Assembly: GCF_001665685.1 (NCBI RefSeq)
Contig: NZ_LZTB01000026.1
Span: 1-41,542, forward strand
Origin: Mycobacterium sp. 852013-50091_SCH5140682
GTDB lineage: Bacteria; Actinomycetota; Actinomycetes; Mycobacteriales; Mycobacteriaceae
Reading direction: 5' to 3'
DNA: 41,542 nt
The notes below the pieces were generated by a model. It saw only the letters and a program-made list of their open reading frames with translations. It was not told the origin of the DNA and did no database searches. Both the position numbers and the translations under genes were made by a program. The first letter of the stretch is position 1. Each line of letters starts with the position of its first letter. Shown here piece after piece: positions 24,019-31,727 of this stretch.

Positions 24019-24090
24019 CCAAAGCCATTGACTCTGCGATGAGGGCGCAGACGTTCGAGAGCATCTCGCCGTAGCCGCAGAGTCAACGAC
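24019..24090. repeat. 72-bp direct repeat, right copy
   Basis: Second copy of the unit at 21981-22052, with 66 of 72 bases identical and the same orientation, including the inverted ends TTGACTCTGC and GCAGAGTCAA. It ends 55 bases before the arr start codon, so it lies in or just upstream of the arr promoter region. Together the copies delimit about 2.1 kb that contains only the serine-hydrolase gene. Confidence 0.85.
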
Positions 24091-24145
24091 TGACCACCAC
24101 ATTTCCAGCACCGATGAATGTCGTCCCCGTTTGTAACCTGTCGAG

Positions 24146-24556
24146 ATGGACGAGGTTATGGACGACGGGCCTTTCTTTCACGGCACAAAGGCCGAACTGC
24201 GGGTGGGAGACCATCTCACCGCCGGCTTCCGTTCCAACTACCGGCCCGAGATCGTGATGAACCACATCTATTTCACCGCGCTGCGCGATGGTGCAGGCCT
24301 CGCGGCAGAACTCGCCGCAGGCGACGGGGCCCCGCGAGTCTATGAAGTGGAACCGACCGGGGAGTTCGAGAACGATCCCAACGTCACCGACAAGAAGTTC
24401 CCCGGCAATCCCACCCGGTCCTATCGCAGCACGGAGCCGCTGCGGATCGTCCGCGAGATCACCGATTGGACGCGCCTGACACCTGAAGCTCTTCAGATGT
24501 GGCGAGACCGGCTGGCGGCAGTCCGTGCCGACGAGCGCGGCGAAATCATCAATTAG
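24146..24556 (+). CDS. arr: NAD+-rifamycin ADP-ribosyltransferase (Arr)
   Basis: A 136-residue enzyme of the Arr family, which transfers ADP-ribose from NAD+ to the C23 hydroxyl of rifamycins, inactivating them. Matching segments are FFHGTKAELRVGDHL near residues 10-24, HIYFTAL near residues 40-46, and YEVEPTGEFENDPNVTDKKF followed by PGNPTRSYRS at about residues 66-95, the most conserved part of the family. Length agrees with the roughly 140-residue family. ATG at 24158 (after GAGG) is an alternative start. It is followed by a strong hairpin shared with the convergent ychF gene. Arr is common in rapid growers and absent from M. tuberculosis. Confidence 0.92.
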   Translation: MDEVMDDGPFFHGTKAELRVGDHLTAGFRSNYRPEIVMNHIYFTALRDGAGLAAELAAGDGAPRVYEVEPTGEFENDPNVTDKKFPGNPTRSYRSTEPLRIVREITDWTRLTPEALQMWRDRLAAVRADERGEIIN

Positions 24557-24569
24557 TTCGGATTCGCCA

Positions 24570-24604
24570 GACGATTGCGAGAATCCGCAGAACTCGCAAT
24601 CGTC
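24570..24604. terminator. Bidirectional hairpin between arr and ychF
   Basis: GACGATTGCGAG at 24570-24581 is the exact reverse complement of CTCGCAATCGTC at 24593-24604, with an 11-base loop. It lies midway between the convergent arr and ychF stop codons, the expected place for a shared terminator. No U-tract is present. Confidence 0.7.
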
Positions 24605-24622
24605 GTCACGCCCGCTCAGGCC

Positions 24623-25696
24623 CTACACGTTGAAGCGGAACTCCACCACGTCGCCGTCGGCCATGACGTAGTCCTTGCCTTCCATGCGGACCTTGCCTGC
24701 CGCTTTGGCCGCGGCCATCGACCCTGCCGCGACGAGGTCGTCGAACGACACCACCTCGGCCTTGATGAAGCCTTTCTCGAAGTCGCTGTGGATGACGCCT
24801 GCGGCCTTCGGTGCGGTGTCGCCTTGGTGGATGGTCCAGGCGCGTGCCTCTTTGGGCCCTGCGGTCAGATAGGTCTGCAGGCGCAGCGTGTGGAACCCGG
24901 CCCGGGCCAGTCCGTCGAGCCCGCGCTCGGTCTGCCCGATCGACTCAAGCAGCTCGGCCGCGGACTCGTCGTCGAGCTCGAGCAGTTCCGCCTCGATCTT
25001 CGCGTCGAGGAACACCGCGTCGGCCGGCGCGACAAGCTCACGCAGTTCGTTCTTGCGGGCCTCGTCGGTCAGGACGCCCTCGTCGGCATTGAACACGTAG
25101 AGGAACGGTTTGGTGGTGAGCAGGTTGAGCTCACGTAGCAGCGACGCGTCAGCGCGCGCACTGAAGAGCGTCTTGCCACTGTTGAGCACCTCTTGGGCAG
25201 CGACCGCGGCGTCGTAGATGGGCTTGCGGTCCTTGTGGGTGCGGGCTTCCTTCTCCAGCCGCGGCACCGCCTTCTCCAGCGTCTGCATGTCGGCGAGGAT
25301 CAGCTCGGTCTCGATGACCTCGATATCCGAGCGCGGATCGACCCGCCCGTCGACGTGCACCACGTCGTCGTCGGTGAACACCCGAACGACCTGGCAAATC
25401 GCGTCGCATTCGCGGATGTTGGCCAGGAACTTGTTCCCCAGCCCCGCTCCCTCGGATGCGCCTTTGACGATCCCGGCAATGTCGACGAACGTGACCGGCG
25501 CCGGAACCAGCTTCTCCGAGCCGAACATTTTCGCGAGTTCGTCCAGGCGCGGATCCGGCAACGGCACCACCCCCTCGTTGGGCTCGATGGTCGCGAAGGG
25601 GTAGTTGGCCGCCAACACGTTGTTGCGTGTCAGGGCATTGAACAGAGTCGACTTACCGACGTTCGGCAAACCGACGATTCCCAGGTTCAGGCTCAC
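24623..25696 (-). CDS. ychF: Redox-regulated ATPase YchF
   Basis: A 357-residue Obg-family P-loop protein. GLPNVGKST at about residues 8-16 is G1, TFVDIAGIVKGASEGAGLGNKFL holds G3, and FNADE stands where GTPases carry NKxD, the change that gives YchF its preference for ATP over GTP. The C-terminal TGS-like domain ends VRMEGKDYVMADGDVVEFRFNV. YchF (also called EngD/OLA1) binds ribosomes and modulates stress responses. The start is GTG at 25696, from the family-typical SLNLGIVGLP opening. It corresponds to Rv1112 in the conserved block. Confidence 0.95.
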   Translation of the reverse strand: MSLNLGIVGLPNVGKSTLFNALTRNNVLAANYPFATIEPNEGVVPLPDPRLDELAKMFGSEKLVPAPVTFVDIAGIVKGASEGAGLGNKFLANIRECDAICQVVRVFTDDDVVHVDGRVDPRSDIEVIETELILADMQTLEKAVPRLEKEARTHKDRKPIYDAAVAAQEVLNSGKTLFSARADASLLRELNLLTTKPFLYVFNADEGVLTDEARKNELRELVAPADAVFLDAKIEAELLELDDESAAELLESIGQTERGLDGLARAGFHTLRLQTYLTAGPKEARAWTIHQGDTAPKAAGVIHSDFEKGFIKAEVVSFDDLVAAGSMAAAKAAGKVRMEGKDYVMADGDVVEFRFNV

Positions 25697-25780
25697 AGGA
25701 ACCACAGTCTGCCAGAGTGTCGGGGGCACGCCAGCGCGCGCTGGCGGCACGCGGTGCCGTCGAGCCGGTACGGTCTACCT

Positions 25781-27004
25781 GTGTCCGGACAGCGCGCACA
25801 GTCGGCAGTGCCGGCTGACCATCGCTCTGTGTACCCCAAATGGCCTGGTGTGCCGTGGTGGGGTGCTGTGCTGCTGGCTGTGACGGCTACCGCGATCGGC
25901 TTCGCTTTCGACGCCGGATCCGGTGACCGGGAACTCAGCACATTCTTCGCGGTCTGCTACGTCCTCGGCTGCCTCGGCGCGGTGCTCGCGGTGCGGCAAT
26001 CCGGGGTGTTCACGGCGGTGATCCAGCCGCCGTTGATCCTGTTCGTGGCGGTACCCGGGTCGTACTTCCTGTTCCACGGCGGCCAGTTGGGCGGGGTCAA
26101 AGACCTGGCCATCAACTGCGGGTATCCGCTGATCGAACGTTTCCCGCTGATGCTGTTCACCACGGCCGCGGTGTTGCTGATCGGCCTGGCCCGCTGGTAT
26201 TTCGCCCTGGCCACCCGACACAGCGCCGCCAAGGCCGCGAAGGCCGAGGACACAGAGAGCGCCAAGACGCGCAATACGACCGTCGCCGCGACCAAAACCG
26301 GAATTGTGGCAGTCGTCACAACGAAGCTGTCAGGCCTGATCCTCCGCAAACCCGCAACGCGACGATCCTCGGCGCAGGCGTCTGCCGATGAGGCACCACC
26401 GCGGCGGCGGACCACTGACCGTTCACAGCGGGCCGAGCGCGCGAGCCGAACCAGCCGTGCGGACCGCACCGCCGATAGGCCTGACCGGCCCGACCGCACC
26501 GACCGGCCCAGGCGGCGTCGTCCCGCGGCAGCCGAAGAGGCGGGTACCGAGCGCCGGGCGACCAAACGGACCGCCGCTCCGCGGCCTCGGCCCAGCCGCC
26601 CGCCGCTCGATGAGTTCGGCGAGCCACTGCCTGAGCGGCCCCGCAGGCCGCGGGCGCCACGAACCTCCGAGCCGCCTTTGGTGCCACCGGCCGAAGCCCG
26701 CCGCCGGGTGCGTACCCAGCCGCGTGAGCCTCGTAAACAGCCCCCGCCGGAACGCCACAGCGCCGCCGCCCAAGAGCGGCAGCCGCGCCGGCGACGGTTC
26801 GACGACTATCAGCCGTTCGAGGACCCGTTCGAAGCACCCCGCAACGGCAACGGCAACGGCAGTTCGAACGGCCACCCGACCCACCACCCGGTCTCGCGGG
26901 TGCGTTACCGCGGCGCCGAGGACGAAGACGAGCGCAGGGAATACAGGAGCCGGCCGCGCTCATCTACGCGCGGCCGGGACAACACCTGGGAGTACGACGG
27001 CTGA
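25781..27004 (+). CDS. DUF6542-type membrane protein with long disordered basic tail
   Basis: A 407-residue protein. Residues about 24-150 contain four hydrophobic segments (WWGAVLLAVTATAIGFAF, FFAVCYVLGCLGAVLAV, FTAVIQPPLILFVAVPGSYFLF, LMLFTTAAVLLIGLARWYF). The remaining 250 residues are a low-complexity cytoplasmic tail dominated by Arg, Pro, Ala and Asp/Glu, with repeated RADRTADRPDRPDRTDRP-like runs and a terminal Asn/Gly/Ser segment. This matches the position and architecture of Rv1111c, between ychF and ispH. Function unknown; the tail could bind nucleic acid or membrane phospholipid. GTG start with almost no leader; it is divergent from ychF. Confidence 0.82.
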   Translation: MSGQRAQSAVPADHRSVYPKWPGVPWWGAVLLAVTATAIGFAFDAGSGDRELSTFFAVCYVLGCLGAVLAVRQSGVFTAVIQPPLILFVAVPGSYFLFHGGQLGGVKDLAINCGYPLIERFPLMLFTTAAVLLIGLARWYFALATRHSAAKAAKAEDTESAKTRNTTVAATKTGIVAVVTTKLSGLILRKPATRRSSAQASADEAPPRRRTTDRSQRAERASRTSRADRTADRPDRPDRTDRPRRRRPAAAEEAGTERRATKRTAAPRPRPSRPPLDEFGEPLPERPRRPRAPRTSEPPLVPPAEARRRVRTQPREPRKQPPPERHSAAAQERQPRRRRFDDYQPFEDPFEAPRNGNGNGSSNGHPTHHPVSRVRYRGAEDEDERREYRSRPRSSTRGRDNTWEYDG

Positions 27005-27010
27005 ACGCGC

Positions 27011-28012
27011 TCAGGCGCGCGGCGGACGGATTTCCCGCGGAAGCGCGAACACGAGCGTCTCGTTGGCCGTGGTGACGGGCTGGACGGTGTCGAAGCCGTA
27101 GTCGGCGAGCCGCTCCAGCACACCGCGGACCAGGACCTCGGGCACTGACGCCCCGGACGTGACGCCGACGGTGGTGACGCCATCCAGCCAGGTCGGGTCG
27201 ATGTCCTCGGCGTAGTCCACGAGGTGAGCGGCGCGGGATCCGGCGCCGAGCGCCACCTCGACCAGCCGGACCGAGTTCGACGAGTTGCGCGAGCCGACCA
27301 CAATGACCAACTCGCATTCAGGTGCCATGGCCTTGACCGCCACCTGGCGGTTCTGCGTGGCGTAGCAGATGTCGTCGCTCGGCGGATCCTGCAGCTTGGG
27401 GAACTTCTCCCGCAGCCGCTGCACGGTTTCCATCGTCTCGTCGACGCTCAGCGTGGTCTGCGACAGCCAGATCACCTTGTCCTCGTCGCGGACGATGACG
27501 TTGTCCACCGAGTCGGGGCCGTCGACGAGCTGGACGTGGTCGGGCGCCTCGCCGGCGGTGCCGATCACTTCCTCGTGGCCCTCATGGCCGATCAGCAGAA
27601 TGTCGTAGTCGTCACGGGCGAACCGCTTGGCCTCGTTGTGCACCTTGGTGACCAGCGGGCACGTGGCGTCGATGACCTTGAGATCGCGGTCGGCAGCGGA
27701 TTCGTGCACCGTCGGCGCGACACCGTGCGCGGAGAACACGACGATCGAGCCCTCCGGCACCTCGTCGGTCTCGTCGACGAAGATGGCGCCCGCCTTGGCC
27801 AAGGTCTGCACCACGTGCACGTTGTGAACGATCTCGTGACGGACGTACACCGGCGCCCCGTGCTTTTCGAGCGCCCGCTCGACGGTTTCCACGGCGCGGT
27901 CGACGCCTGCGCAGTAGCCCCGCGGCTCAGCCAGCAGGACGCGCTTGCCGGCCACGCCGGAACTCACCGAGCTGGAGGCACCCGGGATACCCATATTCAC
28001 TGTTGGCGGCAT
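27011..28012 (-). CDS. ispH: 4-hydroxy-3-methylbut-2-enyl diphosphate reductase IspH
   Basis: A 333-residue enzyme that makes IPP and DMAPP from HMBPP in the last step of the MEP isoprenoid pathway. The three cysteine ligands of the iron-sulfur cluster lie in [27 protein letters not shown] and [25 protein letters not shown] and [11 protein letters not shown] are further family blocks. I placed the start at ATG 28012 ([11 protein letters not shown]), which aligns with the known mycobacterial LytB2 N-terminus; extra upstream codons overlap the divergent gene. Corresponds to Rv1110 (lytB2). Confidence 0.95.
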   Translation of the reverse strand: MPPTVNMGIPGASSSVSSGVAGKRVLLAEPRGYCAGVDRAVETVERALEKHGAPVYVRHEIVHNVHVVQTLAKAGAIFVDETDEVPEGSIVVFSAHGVAPTVHESAADRDLKVIDATCPLVTKVHNEAKRFARDDYDILLIGHEGHEEVIGTAGEAPDHVQLVDGPDSVDNVIVRDEDKVIWLSQTTLSVDETMETVQRLREKFPKLQDPPSDDICYATQNRQVAVKAMAPECELVIVVGSRNSSNSVRLVEVALGAGSRAAHLVDYAEDIDPTWLDGVTTVGVTSGASVPEVLVRGVLERLADYGFDTVQPVTTANETLVFALPREIRPPRA

Positions 28013-28065
28013 GTCACCAGGGTACGGGGAGCCGCCTTGAGTGAGCCAGCCGTAGTCTGGTGGCC

Positions 28066-28647
28066 ATGGGAACTGCACCGTATGGGGTCCGGCTGCTCGT
28101 AGGCGCGGCGGTGACGGCGATCGAGGAGACCCGCAGGCTGCCCCACACCATTCTCACGTACCCGATGACCGTGGTCAGCCAGGCCGCCAACCTCTTCATG
28201 CACGTGCAGCAGAACCTCGCCGAGCTGGTCATCAAGGGTGACGAGACGCTCGAGCAGCTGTTTCCGCCCAAGGATGAACAGCCCGAGTGGGCGACGTTCG
28301 ACGAAGACCTCGACACCGGTATCGGCGACGACCAAGGCCCGCAGACCGAAGGCGAACGTCGTACCGAAGGCAGGTTCGCCCTCTACAGCACGGGCGAGCC
28401 GGGCGCGGGCAGCGTCGCAGGCAATGGCCGGGCCGCCGCTCCCAATCCGGCCGCGACGAGCACCGTGCCCGCGATCGTCGGCGAGGTGGACTACGACGCT
28501 CTGACGCTCGCGCAGCTGCGGGCTCGGCTGACCTCGCTGCGCGTCGCGGATCTTGAGGCTCTGCTGGCCTATGAGGAGGCCGGCCGGGCCCGCGCACCGT
28601 TCGTCACGCTGCTCACCAACAGGATCACCCGCGCGACCGCGAAGTGA
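28066..28647 (+). CDS. Rv1109c-like protein, lipid droplet-associated type
   Basis: A 193-residue protein found next to xseA in mycobacteria. The N-terminus [29 protein letters not shown] and the amphipathic [42 protein letters not shown] match Rv1109c as I recall it, a family that databases describe as lipid-droplet associated. The middle is a variable acidic/Ala-rich linker. The C-terminus ([31 protein letters not shown]) resembles a SAP-like helical pair. ATG at 28066 follows the divergent ispH start by 53 bases. Its stop overlaps the xseA start by four bases. Confidence 0.84.
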   Translation: MGTAPYGVRLLVGAAVTAIEETRRLPHTILTYPMTVVSQAANLFMHVQQNLAELVIKGDETLEQLFPPKDEQPEWATFDEDLDTGIGDDQGPQTEGERRTEGRFALYSTGEPGAGSVAGNGRAAAPNPAATSTVPAIVGEVDYDALTLAQLRARLTSLRVADLEALLAYEEAGRARAPFVTLLTNRITRATAK

Positions 28648-29897
28648 CCGAACCCGGCCAGTCACCGGAGAACCCGTGGCCGGTTCGTGCTGTCGCGACG
28701 CGCGTCGCCAAGTGGATCGACCGGCTCGGGGCGGTGTGGGTCGAGGGTCAGCTCACCGAGCTGAAGGTGCGTCCTGACTCCAAGACCGTGTTCATGGTGC
28801 TGCGCGACCCGGCCGCCGACATGTCGCTGACCCTGACCTGCCCGCGAGATCTGGTGCGCAACGCCCCGGTCAGACTCACCGAGGGCACCCAGGTGATCAT
28901 CTGCGGCAAGCCCAACTTTTACACCGGCCGCGGCTCATTCTCGTTGCGGGTCAGCGAGATTCGCGCCGTCGGTATCGGTGAGCTACTCGCCCGCATCGAC
29001 CGGCTGCGCCGCCTGCTGGATGCCGAAGGGTTGTTCGACCCGCGACTCAAACGGCCAATCCCCTTCCTGCCCAACACCATCGGGCTGATCACCGGGCGCG
29101 CGTCGGCAGCCGAGCACGATGTCACCACGGTCGCAGCCGGGCGCTGGCCCGCCGTGCGGTTCGACATCCGCAACACCATCGTGCAAGGCCCCAACGCCGT
29201 GCCGCAGATCGTCGAGGCACTCGCAGCCCTCGACGGGGATCCCGCCGTCGACGTCATCGTGCTGGCCCGCGGCGGGGGCAGTGTCGAGGATCTGCTGCCG
29301 TTCTCCGACGAAACCTTGTGCCGGACCATATCCGCCTGTCGCACACCGGTGGTCAGCGCGATCGGCCACGAACCGGACAACCCGCTGTGCGATCTGGTCG
29401 CCGACCTGCGCGCGGCCACACCGACTGACGCCGCCAAGCGCATCGTGCCCGATGCCGCCGCAGAGCAGGCCCTGGTCACCGACCTGCGCAGGCGCAGTGC
29501 GCGCGCGCTGCGCAACTGGGTACATCGCGAACAGCACCACCTCGATCAGCTGCGCAGCCGTCCGGTGCTGGCCCTGCCACTGTCCTCGCTGGCTGCCCGC
29601 GAGGACGAGATTCAGCGGGCGCGGGCCACCGCACAACGCGACATCACCCGGTTGATCTCGGCCGAGAGCGAGACGATCGGCCACCTGTCGGCCCGGCTGA
29701 CCACCCTGGGCCCGGCCGCGACGCTGGCGCGCGGCTACGCGGTGGTTCAGACCGTGCCGGCCACGGGCGATCCCTCGGTGTTGCGTTCAGTCGCCGACGC
29801 TCCGCGGGGCACCCAGTTGCGGGTTCGAGTGTCCGACGGCGTGGTCGCTGCGGTAAGCGACGGCCCCGAAAACAGCACGGCAGAAGGATCGAAATGA
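28644..29897 (+). CDS. xseA: Exodeoxyribonuclease VII large subunit
   Basis: A 417-residue XseA. The N-terminal OB fold spans about residues 20-115 ([46 protein letters not shown]). The nuclease domain contains [34 protein letters not shown] and [26 protein letters not shown], its signature blocks, followed by a coiled-coil segment that binds small subunits and a C-terminal GYAVVQ region. With XseB it forms ExoVII, which degrades single-stranded DNA in repair. GTG start overlapping the previous stop (GTGA). Corresponds to Rv1108c. Confidence 0.95.
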   Translation: MTEPGQSPENPWPVRAVATRVAKWIDRLGAVWVEGQLTELKVRPDSKTVFMVLRDPAADMSLTLTCPRDLVRNAPVRLTEGTQVIICGKPNFYTGRGSFSLRVSEIRAVGIGELLARIDRLRRLLDAEGLFDPRLKRPIPFLPNTIGLITGRASAAEHDVTTVAAGRWPAVRFDIRNTIVQGPNAVPQIVEALAALDGDPAVDVIVLARGGGSVEDLLPFSDETLCRTISACRTPVVSAIGHEPDNPLCDLVADLRAATPTDAAKRIVPDAAAEQALVTDLRRRSARALRNWVHREQHHLDQLRSRPVLALPLSSLAAREDEIQRARATAQRDITRLISAESETIGHLSARLTTLGPAATLARGYAVVQTVPATGDPSVLRSVADAPRGTQLRVRVSDGVVAAVSDGPENSTAEGSK

Positions 29898-30106
29898 AGC
29901 CCATTAGTGAGCTGGGGTACGAAGAGGCCCGCGACGAACTGATTGCCGTCGTGCAGCAACTCGAACAGGGCGGGCTCGATCTCGACGCTTCGCTGAATCT
30001 CTGGGAAAGAGGCGAAGCCCTGGCTAAACGTTGCGAGGAACACTTAGCCGGAGCCCGCAACAGGGTGGAGCAGGCCCTCGCCGCAAGAGATGGTGACGAC
30101 GATTGA
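29894..30106 (+). CDS. xseB: Exodeoxyribonuclease VII small subunit
   Basis: A 70-residue all-helical protein: [47 protein letters not shown] is the XseB helical hairpin that coats the coiled coil of XseA. The acidic end (RDGDDD) is common in actinobacterial members. The ATG overlaps the xseA stop by four bases (ATGA), coupling the two ExoVII subunits. It is followed by a 63-base gap containing a KstR-like operator before the 3beta-HSD gene. Confidence 0.93.
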   Translation: MKPISELGYEEARDELIAVVQQLEQGGLDLDASLNLWERGEALAKRCEEHLAGARNRVEQALAARDGDDD

Positions 30107-30140
30107 TTGAGCAAGCGACATTGCTGAACGCGCTCGAAAC

Positions 30141-30154
30141 TGGAACATGTTTCA
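30141..30154. promoter_or_regulatory. KstR-like operator upstream of 3beta-HSD gene
   Basis: TGGAACATGTTTCA matches TnnAACnnGTTnnA at all fixed positions. It is embedded in a longer near-palindrome, AACTGGAACATGTTTCAGTT at 30138-30157, with only one mismatched pair. It lies 15 bases before the ATG at 30170. KstR control of the 3beta-HSD gene fits its place in sterol catabolism. Confidence 0.75.
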
Positions 30155-30169
30155 GTTATGCTCTCCGCC

Positions 30170-31288
30170 ATGGGTGACGCATCTCTCAAGAGCGGGGATT
30201 CTTCTGCTCCTCGCATCCGCGGTGAACTGGGCCGCGTGCTGGTTACCGGCGGCTCCGGCTTCGTCGGCGCCAACCTGGTGAGTGAACTGCTCGACCGCGG
30301 ATACAGCGTGCGGTCCTTCGATCGGGCCCCGTCGACGTTGGGCGACCACGCCGGCCTGGAGGTGCTGCAGGGCGACATCTGCGATCCGGAAACGGTGGCC
30401 CAAGCCGTCAAAGACATCGACACCGTGTTCCACACCGCGGCCATCATCGATCTCATGGGCGGCGCCTCGGTGACCGACGAGTACCGGAACCGCAGCTTCG
30501 CCGTCAATGTCGAGGGCACCAGAAACCTCGTGCACGCCGCACAGGCGGCCGGCGTCAAACGGTTCGTCTACACGGCGTCCAACAGCGTGGTGATGGGTGG
30601 CCAGAACATCGTCAACGGCGACGAGACCCTGCCGTACACCCAACGGTTCAACGACCTCTACACCGAGACCAAGGTCGTGGCCGAGAAGTTCGTGCTCAGC
30701 CAGAACGGCGAGCACGACATGCTCACATGCTCGATCCGCCCCAGCGGCATCTGGGGGCGCGGCGACCAGACGATGTTCCGCAAGGTCTTCGAGAACGTGC
30801 TGGCAGGGCACGTCAAGGTGTTGGTCGGCAACAAGAACATCAAGCTGGACAACACCTATGTGCACAACCTGATTCACGGTTTCATCCTCGCCGCCGAACA
30901 TCTTGTGCCGGGCGGCACGGCTCCCGGCCAGGCCTACTTCATCAACGACGGCGATCCGATCAACATGTTCGAGTTCGCCCGCCCGGTGATCGCGGCGTGC
31001 GGGCGCCGGCTTCCCAACGTCCGGGTGTCGGGCCGGCTCGTACACAAGGCCATGACGCTGTGGCAGCGGTTGCACTTCAAATTCGGCATCCCCGAGCCGC
31101 TGATCGAACCCCTTGCCGTGGAACGGCTTTACCTCAACAACTACTTCTCGATCGCCAAAGCCAAGCGCGACCTGGGGTACACGCCGCTGTTCACCACGCA
31201 GCAGGCAATGACCGCGAGCATGCCCTACTACGTCGAGTTGTTCCGCCAGATGGAGGCCGGGCTGGCCAAGCAGCCGGCGCTCGCCTGA
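30170..31288 (+). CDS. 3beta-hydroxysteroid dehydrogenase / isomerase
   Basis: A 372-residue extended SDR. LGRVLVTGGSGFVGANLV holds the NAD(H)-binding TGGxGFxG, HTAAIIDLMGG follows, YTASNSVVMGGQNIVNGDE contains the catalytic Ser region, and Y-T-E-T-K supplies the catalytic Tyr and Lys. It closely follows Rv1106c, which oxidises cholesterol to cholest-4-en-3-one, the first ring step of mycobacterial sterol catabolism. ATG at 30170 (MGDAS) keeps the KstR-like box upstream; ATG at 30158 is an alternative that would abut the box. It ends one base before the convergent DUF1876 gene. The arylsulfatase operon begins about 440 bases further on. Confidence 0.93.
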   Translation: MGDASLKSGDSSAPRIRGELGRVLVTGGSGFVGANLVSELLDRGYSVRSFDRAPSTLGDHAGLEVLQGDICDPETVAQAVKDIDTVFHTAAIIDLMGGASVTDEYRNRSFAVNVEGTRNLVHAAQAAGVKRFVYTASNSVVMGGQNIVNGDETLPYTQRFNDLYTETKVVAEKFVLSQNGEHDMLTCSIRPSGIWGRGDQTMFRKVFENVLAGHVKVLVGNKNIKLDNTYVHNLIHGFILAAEHLVPGGTAPGQAYFINDGDPINMFEFARPVIAACGRRLPNVRVSGRLVHKAMTLWQRLHFKFGIPEPLIEPLAVERLYLNNYFSIAKAKRDLGYTPLFTTQQAMTASMPYYVELFRQMEAGLAKQPALA

Positions 31289-31289
31289 T

Positions 31290-31565
31290 TCAGCGATACA
31301 GGTGCACCGGGTGGTGGGTGCCCTGCTCGATCCGGGCTGACGCCAGGTGCAACAGCTCGGTGCCCAGTGCGATCAGCGCGCGGGCAGCCGCGATGTCCTC
31401 ACCGACCGTCGGCGCGCTCGGGTCCTTGGGATTGCGGTAGGCGTCCCCGGTTGTCGTGACGACGCCGTCTGGCAGCTGTGCGTGCGCTGAGGCGTGGGTG
31501 TGAATGTCGTCCTCGGAGAACTCGATTTCGACGATCCACTTGTTGGACAGATCTTTGTCGTACAT
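31290..31565 (-). CDS. DUF1876 domain protein
   Basis: A 91-residue protein of the DUF1876 family (dsRBD-like fold): LSNKWIVEIEFSEDDIHTHASAHAQL, then a GDAYRNPKDPSAPTVGEDIAAARALIALGTELLHLA helix-rich part. The function of this actinobacterial family is unknown. ATG at 31565 is preferred because a GGAGG ribosome-binding site lies nine bases upstream; an in-frame ATG at 31583 is less well placed. It is divergent from the sulfatase operon, with 162 bases between starts that must hold both promoters. Confidence 0.82.
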   Translation of the reverse strand: MYDKDLSNKWIVEIEFSEDDIHTHASAHAQLPDGVVTTTGDAYRNPKDPSAPTVGEDIAAARALIALGTELLHLASARIEQGTHHPVHLYR

Positions 31566-31727
31566 GTCGATCAACCTCCGCATTCCAGCGTGCGCCGTCG
31601 CCGTCCGCAACGCCAGAGTGGACATTGGCGTAAATTTCTCTTCCCGCAGTCTCCAACCCGCCGCGCTGGTCGTCCGCACCGCATAAAGTCCAACGGAGAC
31701 AGGTTGATCCGCTACGAAGGGGCTTTC

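Noticed and set aside
23823..24074. 83-codon plus-strand frame running into the right 72-bp repeat
   Set aside because: No ribosome-binding site and no family resemblance, and its C-terminus is simply the repeat sequence. It could be a remnant, but it cannot be supported as a gene.
21981..24090. 72-bp repeats as a CRISPR array or tRNA-derived att sites
   Set aside because: Only two copies about 2 kb apart, with a gene between and no regular spacers; no tRNA cloverleaf could be drawn from the unit.
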